Positions 17,768 to 25,706 of a DNA stretch of 64,000 nucleotides are shown one piece after another. Origin of the DNA: Bradyrhizobium sp. G127 (GTDB lineage: Bacteria > Pseudomonadota > Alphaproteobacteria > Rhizobiales > Xanthobacteraceae). Below the pieces are notes generated by a model. It was not told the DNA's origin. It ran no database searches and worked only from the letters and a program-made list of their open reading frames with translations. The stretch is taken from NCBI RefSeq assembly GCF_021502575.1, contig NZ_JAKFGN010000001.1, forward strand, positions 248,001-312,000, written 5' to 3'. The translations under genes and the position numbers were made by a program. Positions within the stretch are counted from its first letter, which is position 1; each line of letters opens with the position of its first letter.

Positions 17768-18415
17768 ATGTCCAACGTCATGTCCGGCATCTCGACCACC
17801 GATCATCCGACAGAAGCGGCGGCCGCCCGCAAGGCGATCCAGCCCGCCTGGGTCCGCATCGTGCACTGGATCAACGCGGTTGCGATCGTCCTGATGATTA
17901 TGTCCGGTTGGCAGATCTACAACGCCTCGCCGCTGTTCAGTTCTCTCACCTTCTCGCGCTCGATCACGCTGGGCGGCTGGCTCGGCGGCGCGCTGCAATG
18001 GCACTTCGCGGCGATGTGGCTCCTGATGGTCAACGGCCTGGTCTATCTGACCCTTGGCCTCGTCACCGGGCGCTTCCGCAAGAAATTGCTGCCGATCACC
18101 GCGAGCGGCGTCCTTGGCGACACCAGGGCGGCGCTGACCGGAAAGCTCTCCCACGCCGATCTCACCGTCTACAATCAGGTCCAGAAACTGCTCTATGCCG
18201 GCATCATCGTGGTCGGCATCGTGATCGTGCTGTCGGGTCTGGCGATCTGGAAGCCGGTGCAACTGCAATGGCTCACCGCCGTGTTCGGCGGTTATGACGT
18301 GGCGCGCTACGTCCACTTCTTCTGCATGGCGGCGATCGTGGGATTCCTCGTGATCCACGTCGCGCTGGCGCTGCTGGTGCCGAAAAGCCTGCGCGCCATG
18401 ATTATTGGCAAGTAG
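17768..18415 (+). CDS. Cytochrome b561-type membrane protein
   Basis: 215 residues, four to five transmembrane helices. Histidines suited to bis-histidyl haem b lie in WVRIVHWINAVAIVLMIMSG, LQWHFAAMWLLMVNG and YVHFFCMAAIVGFLVIHVALAL, as in the bacterial cytochrome b561/Ni-Fe hydrogenase cytochrome b family. It probably passes electrons between the quinone pool and the periplasmic molybdoenzyme encoded next, as YedZ/MsrQ does for YedY/MsrP, although it belongs to a different fold family. I start at ATG 17768; a GTG at 17750 is also in frame. Confidence 0.87.
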   Translation: MSNVMSGISTTDHPTEAAAARKAIQPAWVRIVHWINAVAIVLMIMSGWQIYNASPLFSSLTFSRSITLGGWLGGALQWHFAAMWLLMVNGLVYLTLGLVTGRFRKKLLPITASGVLGDTRAALTGKLSHADLTVYNQVQKLLYAGIIVVGIVIVLSGLAIWKPVQLQWLTAVFGGYDVARYVHFFCMAAIVGFLVIHVALALLVPKSLRAMIIGK

Positions 18416-18460
18416 GCATGACCCCGAAAAGTGGGCGCCGGTTTTCGGACCAGGTCATGC
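18416..18460. repeat. Palindromic intergenic repeat between cytochrome b and molybdopterin genes
   Basis: GCATGACCCCGAAAA and its imperfect complement TTTTCGGACCAGGTCATGC flank GTGGGCGCCGG. I recognise this as a dispersed rhizobial intergenic palindrome. It begins immediately after the cytochrome b stop. Confidence 0.75.
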
Positions 18461-18476
18461 CCAAGGAGAACACATC

Positions 18477-19262
18477 ATGGGACGCATGCGCAAACTCCTG
18501 ATCCCCGGCGTCGACAAGAAGCTGCTTGTGAAAGACGCCGTCAAGCTGATGCCCGATCTGTCGCGCCGCCGTTTCATCGCCGGCGGCGCCAGTCTCGGCG
18601 CGCTGACGCTTTTGACCGGCTGCGATGTCACCGACAGTTTCTCGGCGGAATCGATGCTGGTCCGGATGTCCAAGTTCAACGACGCGGTGCAGGCGAAGCT
18701 GTTCAATCCGAACACGCTGGCGCCGACCTTCCCGGAAAGCGCGATCACCAAGCCGTTTCCGTTCAACGCCTATTACTCCATCGATGACGCGCCCGACGTC
18801 GATGGTTCGGCGTGGAAGCTCGAGGTGCGCGGGCTGGTCGAGAACAAGAAGCCGTGGACGCTGGAAGAACTCTACAAATTGCCGCAGGAAAAACAGATCA
18901 CCCGCCACATCTGCGTGGAGGGCTGGAGCGCGATCGGAAGCTGGACCGGAGTGCGGCTCAGCCACTTCCTGCAACTGATCGGCGCGGACACCAAAGCAAA
19001 ATATGTCTGGTTCAACTGCGCCGACATGGACGGCTATAATTCGCCGCTCGACATGGCGACCGCGCTGCACCCGCAGACCCAGATGACGTTCAAATTCGCC
19101 GACGAGATCCTGCCGCGCGCCTACGGCTATCCGATGAAGATCCGGGTGCCGACCAAGCTCGGCTTCAAGAACCCCAAATACGTGGTCGCGATGGAAGTCA
19201 CCAACGACTACAAGGGCGGCTACTGGGAAGACCAGGGCTACAACTCGTTCAGCGGAAGCTGA
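18477..19262 (+). CDS. TAT-exported molybdopterin-dependent oxidoreductase, predicted lipoprotein
   Basis: 261 residues from ATG 18477, with Shine-Dalgarno aaggag. A twin-arginine signal SRRRFIAGGASLGALTLL leads to a lipobox LLTGC, so the mature protein is probably a lipid-anchored periplasmic enzyme. The sulfite-oxidase/YedY fold follows, with the molybdenum-ligand cysteine in HICVEGWSAIGSW. YedY-type enzymes reduce oxidised methionine or other S-oxides. The preceding cytochrome b is the likely electron partner. The substrate is undetermined. Confidence 0.9.
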   Translation: MGRMRKLLIPGVDKKLLVKDAVKLMPDLSRRRFIAGGASLGALTLLTGCDVTDSFSAESMLVRMSKFNDAVQAKLFNPNTLAPTFPESAITKPFPFNAYYSIDDAPDVDGSAWKLEVRGLVENKKPWTLEELYKLPQEKQITRHICVEGWSAIGSWTGVRLSHFLQLIGADTKAKYVWFNCADMDGYNSPLDMATALHPQTQMTFKFADEILPRAYGYPMKIRVPTKLGFKNPKYVVAMEVTNDYKGGYWEDQGYNSFSGS

Positions 19263-19402
19263 CGGCCGGGGCATCGCATCGATGCAGCGTGCTCCCGTCG
19301 CGCCATTCCGTCATGCCCGTGCGGGCGAATGCCTATGGCCGGGCGCGCTGTCGCGTCATCACCAAAACGTCAAGCCGCCACCGGCCATCGGGACTTGCGT
19401 GG

Positions 19403-19420
19403 CTACCTACTAGAAGGTAG
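19403..19420. promoter_or_regulatory. Candidate TetR operator O1
   Basis: CTACCTACTAGAAGGTAG is an 18-bp imperfect palindrome (8 of 9 half-site positions match), ending 9 bases before the TetR start codon. It matches 15 of 18 positions of the site at 20050-20067. Position and symmetry are typical of an autoregulatory TetR operator. Confidence 0.75.
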
Positions 19421-19428
19421 AAAGTCGC

Positions 19429-20007
19429 ATGGCCCAAGCCCAGACCACGTCTGACGAGATTCTGAATTGCGCGCGCTCGCTCATTCTCGAGGGCGGTTAC
19501 AACGGCTTCAGCTACGCCGACATCGCCAATGTGGTAGGCATTCGCAACGCGAGTATTCATCACCATTTCCCCAGCAAGTCCGATCTCGTCCGCACCCTGG
19601 TCGTGCAGTACCGGCGGGAGGCTGAAGCGGGTCTTGCGGAACTGGAGCGTCGGGTGTCCGATCCGCTGGCGCGGCTGCGCGCCTATGCCGGTTACTGGGA
19701 AACCTGCATCACCGATGCAACGGCTCCGTTCTGTGTCTGCGCCCTGCTCGCAACCCAGATCCCGGTTCTTCCAGAAGAGGTCGCCGTGGAGGTGCGCGGG
19801 CATTTTCGCGCGCTGTCAGCGTGGTTGGCGTCGGTTCTGGAGCGGGGCGCAAAGCAGGGCAGTCTGCGGCTGACCGGTACGGCGAAGGCCGAAGCTGAAG
19901 TGTTCATGGCTGCGGTTCACGGCGGGATGCTGTCGGCCCGCGCCTATGGCGACCCCAAGATCTTCGCGGTGGTGATCCGTCCGCTGCTGAAGCGTCTCGC
20001 CCCCTGA
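19429..20007 (+). CDS. TetR/AcrR family transcriptional regulator
   Basis: 192 residues. Residues about 8-55 form the TetR helix-turn-helix (ILNCARSLILEGGYNGFSYADIANVVGIRNASIHHHFPSKSDLV). The C-terminal part contains FCVCALLATQIPVLPEEV, typical of the regulator subgroup controlling stress or detoxification genes. Two near-identical palindromes, one before this gene and one before the membrane protein gene at 20112, make autoregulation and control of that gene likely (inference from sequence). The ligand is unknown. Confidence 0.92.
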   Translation: MAQAQTTSDEILNCARSLILEGGYNGFSYADIANVVGIRNASIHHHFPSKSDLVRTLVVQYRREAEAGLAELERRVSDPLARLRAYAGYWETCITDATAPFCVCALLATQIPVLPEEVAVEVRGHFRALSAWLASVLERGAKQGSLRLTGTAKAEAEVFMAAVHGGMLSARAYGDPKIFAVVIRPLLKRLAP

Positions 20008-20049
20008 AAACGAAGCCCGGTGAAACGCGTTCCGAAACGTCCCGAAAGC

Positions 20050-20067
20050 CTACCAACTAATAGGTAG
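20050..20067. promoter_or_regulatory. Candidate TetR operator O2
   Basis: CTACCAACTAATAGGTAG, the second copy of the palindrome at 19403-19420, lies 45 bases before the ATG of the membrane protein gene, where a bound repressor would block its promoter. Confidence 0.75.
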
Positions 20068-20111
20068 TCACACTCAATCGTAACCTCGCCCTCGACGAAA
20101 AGGATAGTCTG

Positions 20112-20588
20112 ATGTTTGGAATATCTCCGCTCGGCTGGATTCACACGCTCGGCAGTCTGCCGGCGATTCCGGTGGCCGTGTACATGTTTGCCCGCTATGG
20201 CCGGATCGTTCCGCGATCGCTTCCCGGCCTGATCTATTTCATCGCGATGCTGATCGGCGCGGTCACGGTCTTTCTCGTCGCGCATGAACCGGCCGGTTAT
20301 GTCATCGGCGCGGTCACCCTTGTGCTGCTGCTGGCGGGATATGGTGTCGGACACCTTCACGGCCTGGGGCGTGCGGCGAGATATATCGAAACGGTCTGCC
20401 TGAGCCTGACAGCATTTCTGCTGATGCTGCCGACGGTAACCGAGGTGCTGCGCCGCGTTCCGGACGGCCATCCGCTGGTGACGGACTTGAAGTCGCCACT
20501 GCTGCTTGGCTCCCAGGGCAGTCTTCTGGTCATCCTGATTATCGGCCTGACGGCTCAGATCATCTCCCTGGGCCGGCAAGCAGGATAG
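20112..20588 (+). CDS. Small integral membrane protein, probable TetR target
   Basis: 158 residues with about five transmembrane segments (FIAMLIGAVTVFLVAH; YVIGAVTLVLLLAGYGVGHL; TVCLSLTAFLLMLPTVTEVL; SLLVILIIGLTAQIISLG, and an N-terminal hydrophobic stretch). GHLHGLGRA in the middle may carry functional histidines. I do not recognise the family with certainty; the layout resembles small uncharacterised DUF membrane proteins. An operator-like palindrome in front of it and the TetR gene just upstream suggest expression is induced by the regulator's ligand. Confidence 0.75.
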   Translation: MFGISPLGWIHTLGSLPAIPVAVYMFARYGRIVPRSLPGLIYFIAMLIGAVTVFLVAHEPAGYVIGAVTLVLLLAGYGVGHLHGLGRAARYIETVCLSLTAFLLMLPTVTEVLRRVPDGHPLVTDLKSPLLLGSQGSLLVILIIGLTAQIISLGRQAG

Positions 20589-21028
20589 TCGCGCCATAAC
20601 AATTCGCGGGGCGATCAACCGCTGCGGGTGGGAAAGGAGCGGCTGAATGGGGGAGCTAAACCCCTTGCCGACATGCATTTTTAGCGGTCCTCGGCGCTGG
20701 TATTGCAACTTATGCGCGAAATGCGCGGCTACTGCTCCGATTGCTGAAAAATAAGGCATTTGCCGCAGTTGCACACTTTCGCCTCTGCGGAGGCAGATAC
20801 CTTCACCTGATCTGACGCAATTGTGAGCAATCTTAACGCAGGTTAATTCCTTATATAACAAATACTTAACAGAACCGCGACATCGGGTCACCCCGTGGGG
20901 ATGTTGCGATGCACACCGGCACGATTCATGCTGAGGACTGTCAGCAAGGATCGTGAATCGGTTACGCGAAAGCGGATTGGTCCCGGTCGTTCTGATTTTC
21001 GGCTATGCGAAAATAAGAAGGATAGACA
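20589..21028. other. Intergenic region upstream of the RND pump genes
   Basis: 440 bases without a convincing gene. Near the right end is an AT-rich stretch (20810-20875) holding the palindrome TTAACGCAGGTTAA and a TATATAAC sequence, a likely promoter area for the efflux genes. A small hairpin GCCTC-TGCG-GAGGC lies at 20781-20794. The reading frames here have no Shine-Dalgarno and atypical codon use. Confidence 0.6.
20833..20846. promoter_or_regulatory. Operator-like palindrome upstream of the RND genes
   Basis: TTAAC-GCAG-GTTAA, a perfect 5-bp inverted repeat with a 4-base spacer, about 180 bases before the membrane fusion gene and next to the AT-rich TATATAAC stretch. No dedicated regulator gene is adjacent. 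Confidence 0.35.
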
Positions 21029-22249
21029 ATGCAAGCGCGTCCCCACGCGATCACGTCACTCGCCCTCCTTTTTGGGGCAGCGGTTCTGCTTTCCGGCTGC
21101 AACGACGTCAGCGTCGCTTCGTCAGCCCCGCCGGAGCCGCCTGAAGTCAGCATCGTGACCCTGAAGGCGCAGCCCCGTTCCATCGTCAGGGAGCTTCCCG
21201 GGCGCATCGCGCCGCTGCGGGTCGCCGACGTGCGCCCCCGCGTCTCTGGAATCATTGTCGGGCGGACCTTCGAGCAGGGCCGCGAGGTCAAGGCCGGCGA
21301 ACCGCTGTATCAGATCGATCCGAGGCCGTTCGAAGTGGAACTGCAGGCGGCGGAAGCCGCGCTGGCCAAGGCCGAAGCGGCGCTGCTGCAAGCCTCCCAG
21401 CATGCCACGCGCATCGAAATCCTGGCCAGGAGCAATGCCGCCTCGCAGGCGTCGAACGAAGTCGCGGTCGCCAATCTGGCGCAGGCCAAGGCCGAGCTTG
21501 CCGCGCGCAACGCCGACCTGTCGCGCGCGCGTCTCAACCTCGACTATGCGACCATCAAGGCGCCGATCAACGGCATCATCGGCGCGGCGCTGCTCAGCGA
21601 GGGCGTGCTTGTGGTGCAGAACGAAACCCATGCGCTGGCCACCATCCAGCAGATCGATTCGGTCTATGCCGACTTCACCCAGTCGGTGAACGAACTCAAC
21701 CGCCTGCGCCGCGATTTCGATCGCGGCGATCTCGACGCGGTGGCGCCCGATGCGGCGAAGGTTAAGCTCGTGCTCGACGACGGCTCGATCTATCCGCTCG
21801 ACGGCAAGCTGCTGTTCTCCGATGCCAAGGTCGATGCCGGCACCGGACAGGTCACGCTGCGCGGCGAGTTCAAGAATCCGAAGCGCGAGCTGCTGCCCGG
21901 CATGTTCGTCCGCGTGCTGATCGAGCAGGGCCGCGATCCTGATGCCATCACCGTGCCGCCGCAGGCGGTGCAGCGCAACGGCACCGGCGCCAGCGAAGTC
22001 TATCTGGTGAAGGACGACAACCGCGTCGTATCGCAGCCGGTGCGCACCGGCGGTCTCGTCGACGGCCAGTGGCTGATCACAGAAGGCCTGCAGGCCGGCC
22101 AGCGCGTCGTGGTCGAAGGCTTCCAGAAGTTCGCCATCGGCGATGCGGTGCGCACCAGCGCCTGGACCGAGGCGGAGGCGACCGACCTGACCGGCAGCCT
22201 GCAGCGATCCGCGGCGGCAAGTTCGTCCGACCAGTCGCAGGTGCGTTGA
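21029..22249 (+). CDS. RND efflux periplasmic adaptor (membrane fusion) lipoprotein
   Basis: 406 residues. A lipoprotein signal peptide ends in LLSGC, then come the barrel-sandwich motifs GRIAPLRVADVRPRVSGIIVGRTFEQGREVKAGEPLYQIDP, a coiled-coil hairpin (about residues 105-170, AEAALAKAEAALLQASQHATR and AQAKAELAARNADLSRARL), the lipoyl half LDYATIKAPINGIIGAALLSEGVLV, and the beta-barrel and proximal domains. It links the inner-membrane pump encoded downstream to an outer-membrane channel. No channel gene is in the window, so a TolC-like partner is presumably elsewhere. AcrA/MexA type. Confidence 0.94.
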   Translation: MQARPHAITSLALLFGAAVLLSGCNDVSVASSAPPEPPEVSIVTLKAQPRSIVRELPGRIAPLRVADVRPRVSGIIVGRTFEQGREVKAGEPLYQIDPRPFEVELQAAEAALAKAEAALLQASQHATRIEILARSNAASQASNEVAVANLAQAKAELAARNADLSRARLNLDYATIKAPINGIIGAALLSEGVLVVQNETHALATIQQIDSVYADFTQSVNELNRLRRDFDRGDLDAVAPDAAKVKLVLDDGSIYPLDGKLLFSDAKVDAGTGQVTLRGEFKNPKRELLPGMFVRVLIEQGRDPDAITVPPQAVQRNGTGASEVYLVKDDNRVVSQPVRTGGLVDGQWLITEGLQAGQRVVVEGFQKFAIGDAVRTSAWTEAEATDLTGSLQRSAAASSSDQSQVR

Positions 22250-22266
22250 ATCGATCACGTGTGTCC

Positions 22267-22285
22267 GGCGCAAAAGGGTTGCGCC
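22267..22285. repeat. Hairpin between RND adaptor and pump genes
   Basis: GGCGCAA-AAGGG-TTGCGCC, a perfect 7-bp stem just after the adaptor gene; a second stem from two CCCGGG blocks lies at 22396-22423. Neither has a T run, so mRNA processing or adaptor/pump ratio control is possible but unproven. Confidence 0.45.
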
Positions 22286-22443
22286 ATCATTGCAGTGAAG
22301 CAGTCCGGCATCACGGATGCCCCCGGGCCGGATTGCTTCGCGAGATGCGTCACCGGGCGGCGCGCGCTTTTGACGCCGGTCCGATGACCGCAATGACCCC
22401 CGGGTGAGATGTTCCGCCCGGGTCTAGTCCGTTTCAGGGAGTC

Positions 22444-25400
22444 ATGATGCCGAGTTTCTTTATCGACCGCCCAATCTTCGCTTGGGTGGTGGCGCTGTTC
22501 ATTTGTTTGCTCGGCATCATCGCGATTCCGTTTCTGGCCATCGCGCAGTATCCGATCATCGCGCCGCCTTCGATCTCGATCTCGACCAGCTATCCCGGCT
22601 CCTCGCCGGAGGAGCTTTACAACTCGACCACGCGGCTGATCGAGGAGGAACTCAACGGCGCCTCGGGCATCCTGAATTTCGAATCCACCTCCGACTCGCT
22701 GGGCCAGGTGGAAATCACCGCCAACTTCGTGCCGGGCACCGATTCCAATCTCGCCTCGGTCGAGGTTCAGAACCGCATCAAGCGGGTCGAGGCGCGGCTG
22801 CCGCGTCCCGTGATCCAGCAGGGCATTCTCGTCGAGGAAGCCTCCAGCGCTGTGCTGCAGATCATCACGCTGAATTCCACCGACGGCTCGCTCGACGAAG
22901 TCGGCCTCGGCGACTTCATGATCCGCAACGTGCTCGGCGAAATCCGCCGCATCCCCGGCGTCGGCCGTGCCACGCTGTATTCCACCGAGCGCTCGCTGCG
23001 CATCTGGATCGATCCGGTCAAGCTGGTCGCCTACAACCTCACCGCCGATGACGTGACCAAGGCGATCACCGCGCAGAATGCGCAGGTCGCCTCCGGCAGC
23101 GTCGGCGCCGAGCCGAGCAAGAAGGACCAGACCATTTCCGCGCTGATCCTGGTGAAGGGACAGCTCGGCTCCGCCGACGAATTCGGCGCCATCGTGCTGC
23201 GCGCCAATCCGGACGGCTCGACGGTGCGTCTGCGCGACGTGTCGCGCATCGAGATCGGCGGCATGGGTTATCAGTTCACCACGCGGCTGAACGGCAAGCC
23301 GAGCGCCGGCCTGTCGGTGCTGTTGTCGCCGACCGGCAACGCGCTGGCGACCGCAAGCGCGGTCGAAGAGAAGATGAAGGAGCTGTCGAAATATTTCCCC
23401 GGCAACATCACCTACGACATTCCCTACAACATCACCCCGGTGGTCGAGGCCTCGATCACCAAGGTGATCCAGACGCTGGTCGAGGCCATCGCCCTCGTCT
23501 TCGTGGTGATGTTCCTGTTCCTGCAAAACTTCCGCTACACGCTGATCCCCACCATCGTGGTGCCGATCGCGCTGCTCGGCACCTGCACGGTGCTCTACAT
23601 GTTCGGCTATTCCATCAACATGCTGACCATGTTCGGCATGGTGCTGGCAATCGGCATCCTGGTCGACGATGCCATCGTGGTGGTGGAGAACGTCGAGCGC
23701 ATCATGTCGGAGGAGGGGCTGTCTCCGAAGGAAGCCACCCGCAAGGCGATGTCGCAGATCACCAGCGCCATCGTCGGCATCACGCTGGTGCTGATCGCGG
23801 TGTTCGTGCCGATGGCGTTCTTCCCCGGCTCCGTCGGCATCATCTACCGCCAGTTTTCGGTGACGATGGTGGCGGCGATCTCGTTCTCGGCACTGATGGC
23901 GCTGTCGCTGACGCCGGCGCTGTGCGCGACGCTGCTCAAGCCGGTGGAAGCGGGACACGCCCACGGCAAGACCGGCCTGTTCGGCTGGTTCAACAACCAG
24001 CTTGAATCGGTGAAGGGCCGCTATGGCCGCGTGGTCGGCTGGTCGGTGAAGCGCACCGGCCGGCTGATGCTGGTCTATGTCGCGCTGCTGACCGGCCTCG
24101 TCTTCGCCTTCACCCGGCTGCCCGGCGGCTTCCTGCCGGTGGACGATCAGGGCTTCATCACCGTCGACGTGCAGACGCCGTCGGACTCCTCGTTCAACCG
24201 CACCCAGGCCGCGGTGGAGAAGGTGGAGAAATTCCTGAAGGAGCGTTCGGGCGTCGACGAAGTGACGTTCCTCACCGGCTTCAGCTTCTTGGGCCAGGGC
24301 CAGAACACGGCGCAGGCCTTCGTCACGCTGAAGGACTGGTCGGAGCGCGGGCCGAACGATTCCGCCGCCGCCATTGTCGACGACATCAACCGCTCGCTGC
24401 GCTCGATCAAGGACGCCAAGGTGTCCGCGTTGCAGCCGCCGCCGATCGACAATCTCGGCAACTCATCGGGCTTCTCGTTCCGTCTGCAGGATCGCGGCCA
24501 GAAGGGCTACGCCGCGCTGATGAAAGCGAAGGAGGATCTGCTGGCGCTGGCGAAAAACAGCCCGGTGCTGCAGAACGTCTACGCCGAAGGCCTGCCGGAA
24601 GCGCCGCAGGTGCAGCTCATCATCGACCGCGAACAGGCGGCCGCGCAGGGCGTCACCTTCGCCGACATCAACAGCACGATCTCGACCAATCTCGGCTCGG
24701 CCTATGTCAACGACTTCCCGAACCGCGGCCGCATGCAGCGCGTGATCGTGCAGGCCGACAGCGTCGGGCGCATGAATGCGTCGGACATCCTGTCCTACAA
24801 CGTCAAGAACAGCCGCGGCGATCTGGTGCCGCTGTCGTCGTTCGCCACGATCAAGTGGGCGGTGGGACCGACGCAGATCGTCGGCTTCAACTACTATCCC
24901 TCGGTGCGCATCTCCGGCGAAGCGAAGGCGGGTTACACGTCCGGCGACGCCATCGCGGAAATGGAGCGGCTGACGGCGAAGCTGCCGCGCGGTTTCGGTT
25001 ACGAGTGGACCGGCCAGTCGTTGCAGGAAAAGCTGTCGGGCTCGCAGGCGCCGTTCCTGCTGGCGCTCTCGGCGCTGATCGTGTTCCTGTGCCTTGCCGC
25101 ACTCTATGAAAGCTGGACCATTCCGCTGGCGGTGCTGATGACGGTGCCGCTCGGCATCTGCGGCGCGGTGCTGGCGGCGATGTCGCGCGGTCTCGCCAAC
25201 GACGTCTACTTCACCGTCGCGCTGATCACGATCATCGGTCTGGCGGCGAAGGACGCGATCCTGATCATCGAGTTCGCCAAGGATCTGCGCGCGAAAGGCA
25301 CGCCGCTGCTACAGGCGACGATGGAAGCCTGTCACCTGCGCTTCCGCCCGATCCTGATGACGGGTCTGGCCTTCGTCTGCGGCGTGCTGCCGATGGCGAT

Positions 25401-25635
25401 TGCGTCCGGCGCAGGCGGCAGGAGTCAGCAGGCCTTGGGCACAAGCGTGATGGGCGGCATGATCGCGGTGGTGATTCTCGCGCTCTTGATGGTGCCGGTG
25501 TTCTTCGTCGCGGTGACGCGGTTCTTCTCGAAGGACGAACGCGACGGCGAAGTCACATCTGAAAAGGACTCCAGGTTGGCGCGCGCTATGAAGCTCTTGC
25601 GCCGCTCGCGCGCGGCGCAGACCCCGGCCTCGTAA
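22444..25635 (+). CDS. RND multidrug efflux permease (HAE1 family)
   Basis: 1063 residues, twelve transmembrane helices with two large periplasmic loops, as in AcrB/MexB. The proton-relay aspartates are seen in GILVDDAIVVVENVERIM, about residue 405, and the relay lysine in GLAAKDAILIIEFAKDL in helix 10. The start FFIDRPIFAWVVALFICLLGI is the usual HAE1 N-terminus. It exports hydrophobic drugs or solvents driven by protons. It lies 194 bases downstream of the adaptor gene on the same strand, a rather long gap for a two-gene RND operon, with two hairpins in it. ATG 22447 is an alternative start. Confidence 0.96.
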   Translation: MMPSFFIDRPIFAWVVALFICLLGIIAIPFLAIAQYPIIAPPSISISTSYPGSSPEELYNSTTRLIEEELNGASGILNFESTSDSLGQVEITANFVPGTDSNLASVEVQNRIKRVEARLPRPVIQQGILVEEASSAVLQIITLNSTDGSLDEVGLGDFMIRNVLGEIRRIPGVGRATLYSTERSLRIWIDPVKLVAYNLTADDVTKAITAQNAQVASGSVGAEPSKKDQTISALILVKGQLGSADEFGAIVLRANPDGSTVRLRDVSRIEIGGMGYQFTTRLNGKPSAGLSVLLSPTGNALATASAVEEKMKELSKYFPGNITYDIPYNITPVVEASITKVIQTLVEAIALVFVVMFLFLQNFRYTLIPTIVVPIALLGTCTVLYMFGYSINMLTMFGMVLAIGILVDDAIVVVENVERIMSEEGLSPKEATRKAMSQITSAIVGITLVLIAVFVPMAFFPGSVGIIYRQFSVTMVAAISFSALMALSLTPALCATLLKPVEAGHAHGKTGLFGWFNNQLESVKGRYGRVVGWSVKRTGRLMLVYVALLTGLVFAFTRLPGGFLPVDDQGFITVDVQTPSDSSFNRTQAAVEKVEKFLKERSGVDEVTFLTGFSFLGQGQNTAQAFVTLKDWSERGPNDSAAAIVDDINRSLRSIKDAKVSALQPPPIDNLGNSSGFSFRLQDRGQKGYAALMKAKEDLLALAKNSPVLQNVYAEGLPEAPQVQLIIDREQAAAQGVTFADINSTISTNLGSAYVNDFPNRGRMQRVIVQADSVGRMNASDILSYNVKNSRGDLVPLSSFATIKWAVGPTQIVGFNYYPSVRISGEAKAGYTSGDAIAEMERLTAKLPRGFGYEWTGQSLQEKLSGSQAPFLLALSALIVFLCLAALYESWTIPLAVLMTVPLGICGAVLAAMSRGLANDVYFTVALITIIGLAAKDAILIIEFAKDLRAKGTPLLQATMEACHLRFRPILMTGLAFVCGVLPMAIASGAGGRSQQALGTSVMGGMIAVVILALLMVPVFFVAVTRFFSKDERDGEVTSEKDSRLARAMKLLRRSRAAQTPAS

Positions 25636-25653
25636 CGCGTAATTTCTCGACAC

Positions 25654-25679
25654 GTCGTCCCGGCCTGCGCCGGGACGAC
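25654..25679. repeat. Short palindromic intergenic repeat (inverted copy)
   Basis: GTCGTCCCGGC with its complement, the inverse of the palindromes at 14283 and 17600. Located between the convergent ends of the RND pump and the Ada-AraC gene. Confidence 0.75.
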
Positions 25680-25706
25680 CATCTCTTAAATTTTGCAATG
25701 ACGGCG

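Noticed and set aside
18402-19274. Minus-strand frame over the molybdopterin gene
   Set aside because: Antisense shadow; the plus-strand protein has TAT, lipobox and Mo-cysteine motifs.
20895-21158. Frame in the RND leader
   Set aside because: Overlaps the adaptor gene start in another frame and has no ribosome site.
22255-23964. 569-codon minus-strand frame over the RND genes
   Set aside because: Histidine/arginine-rich antisense of a conserved pump gene.
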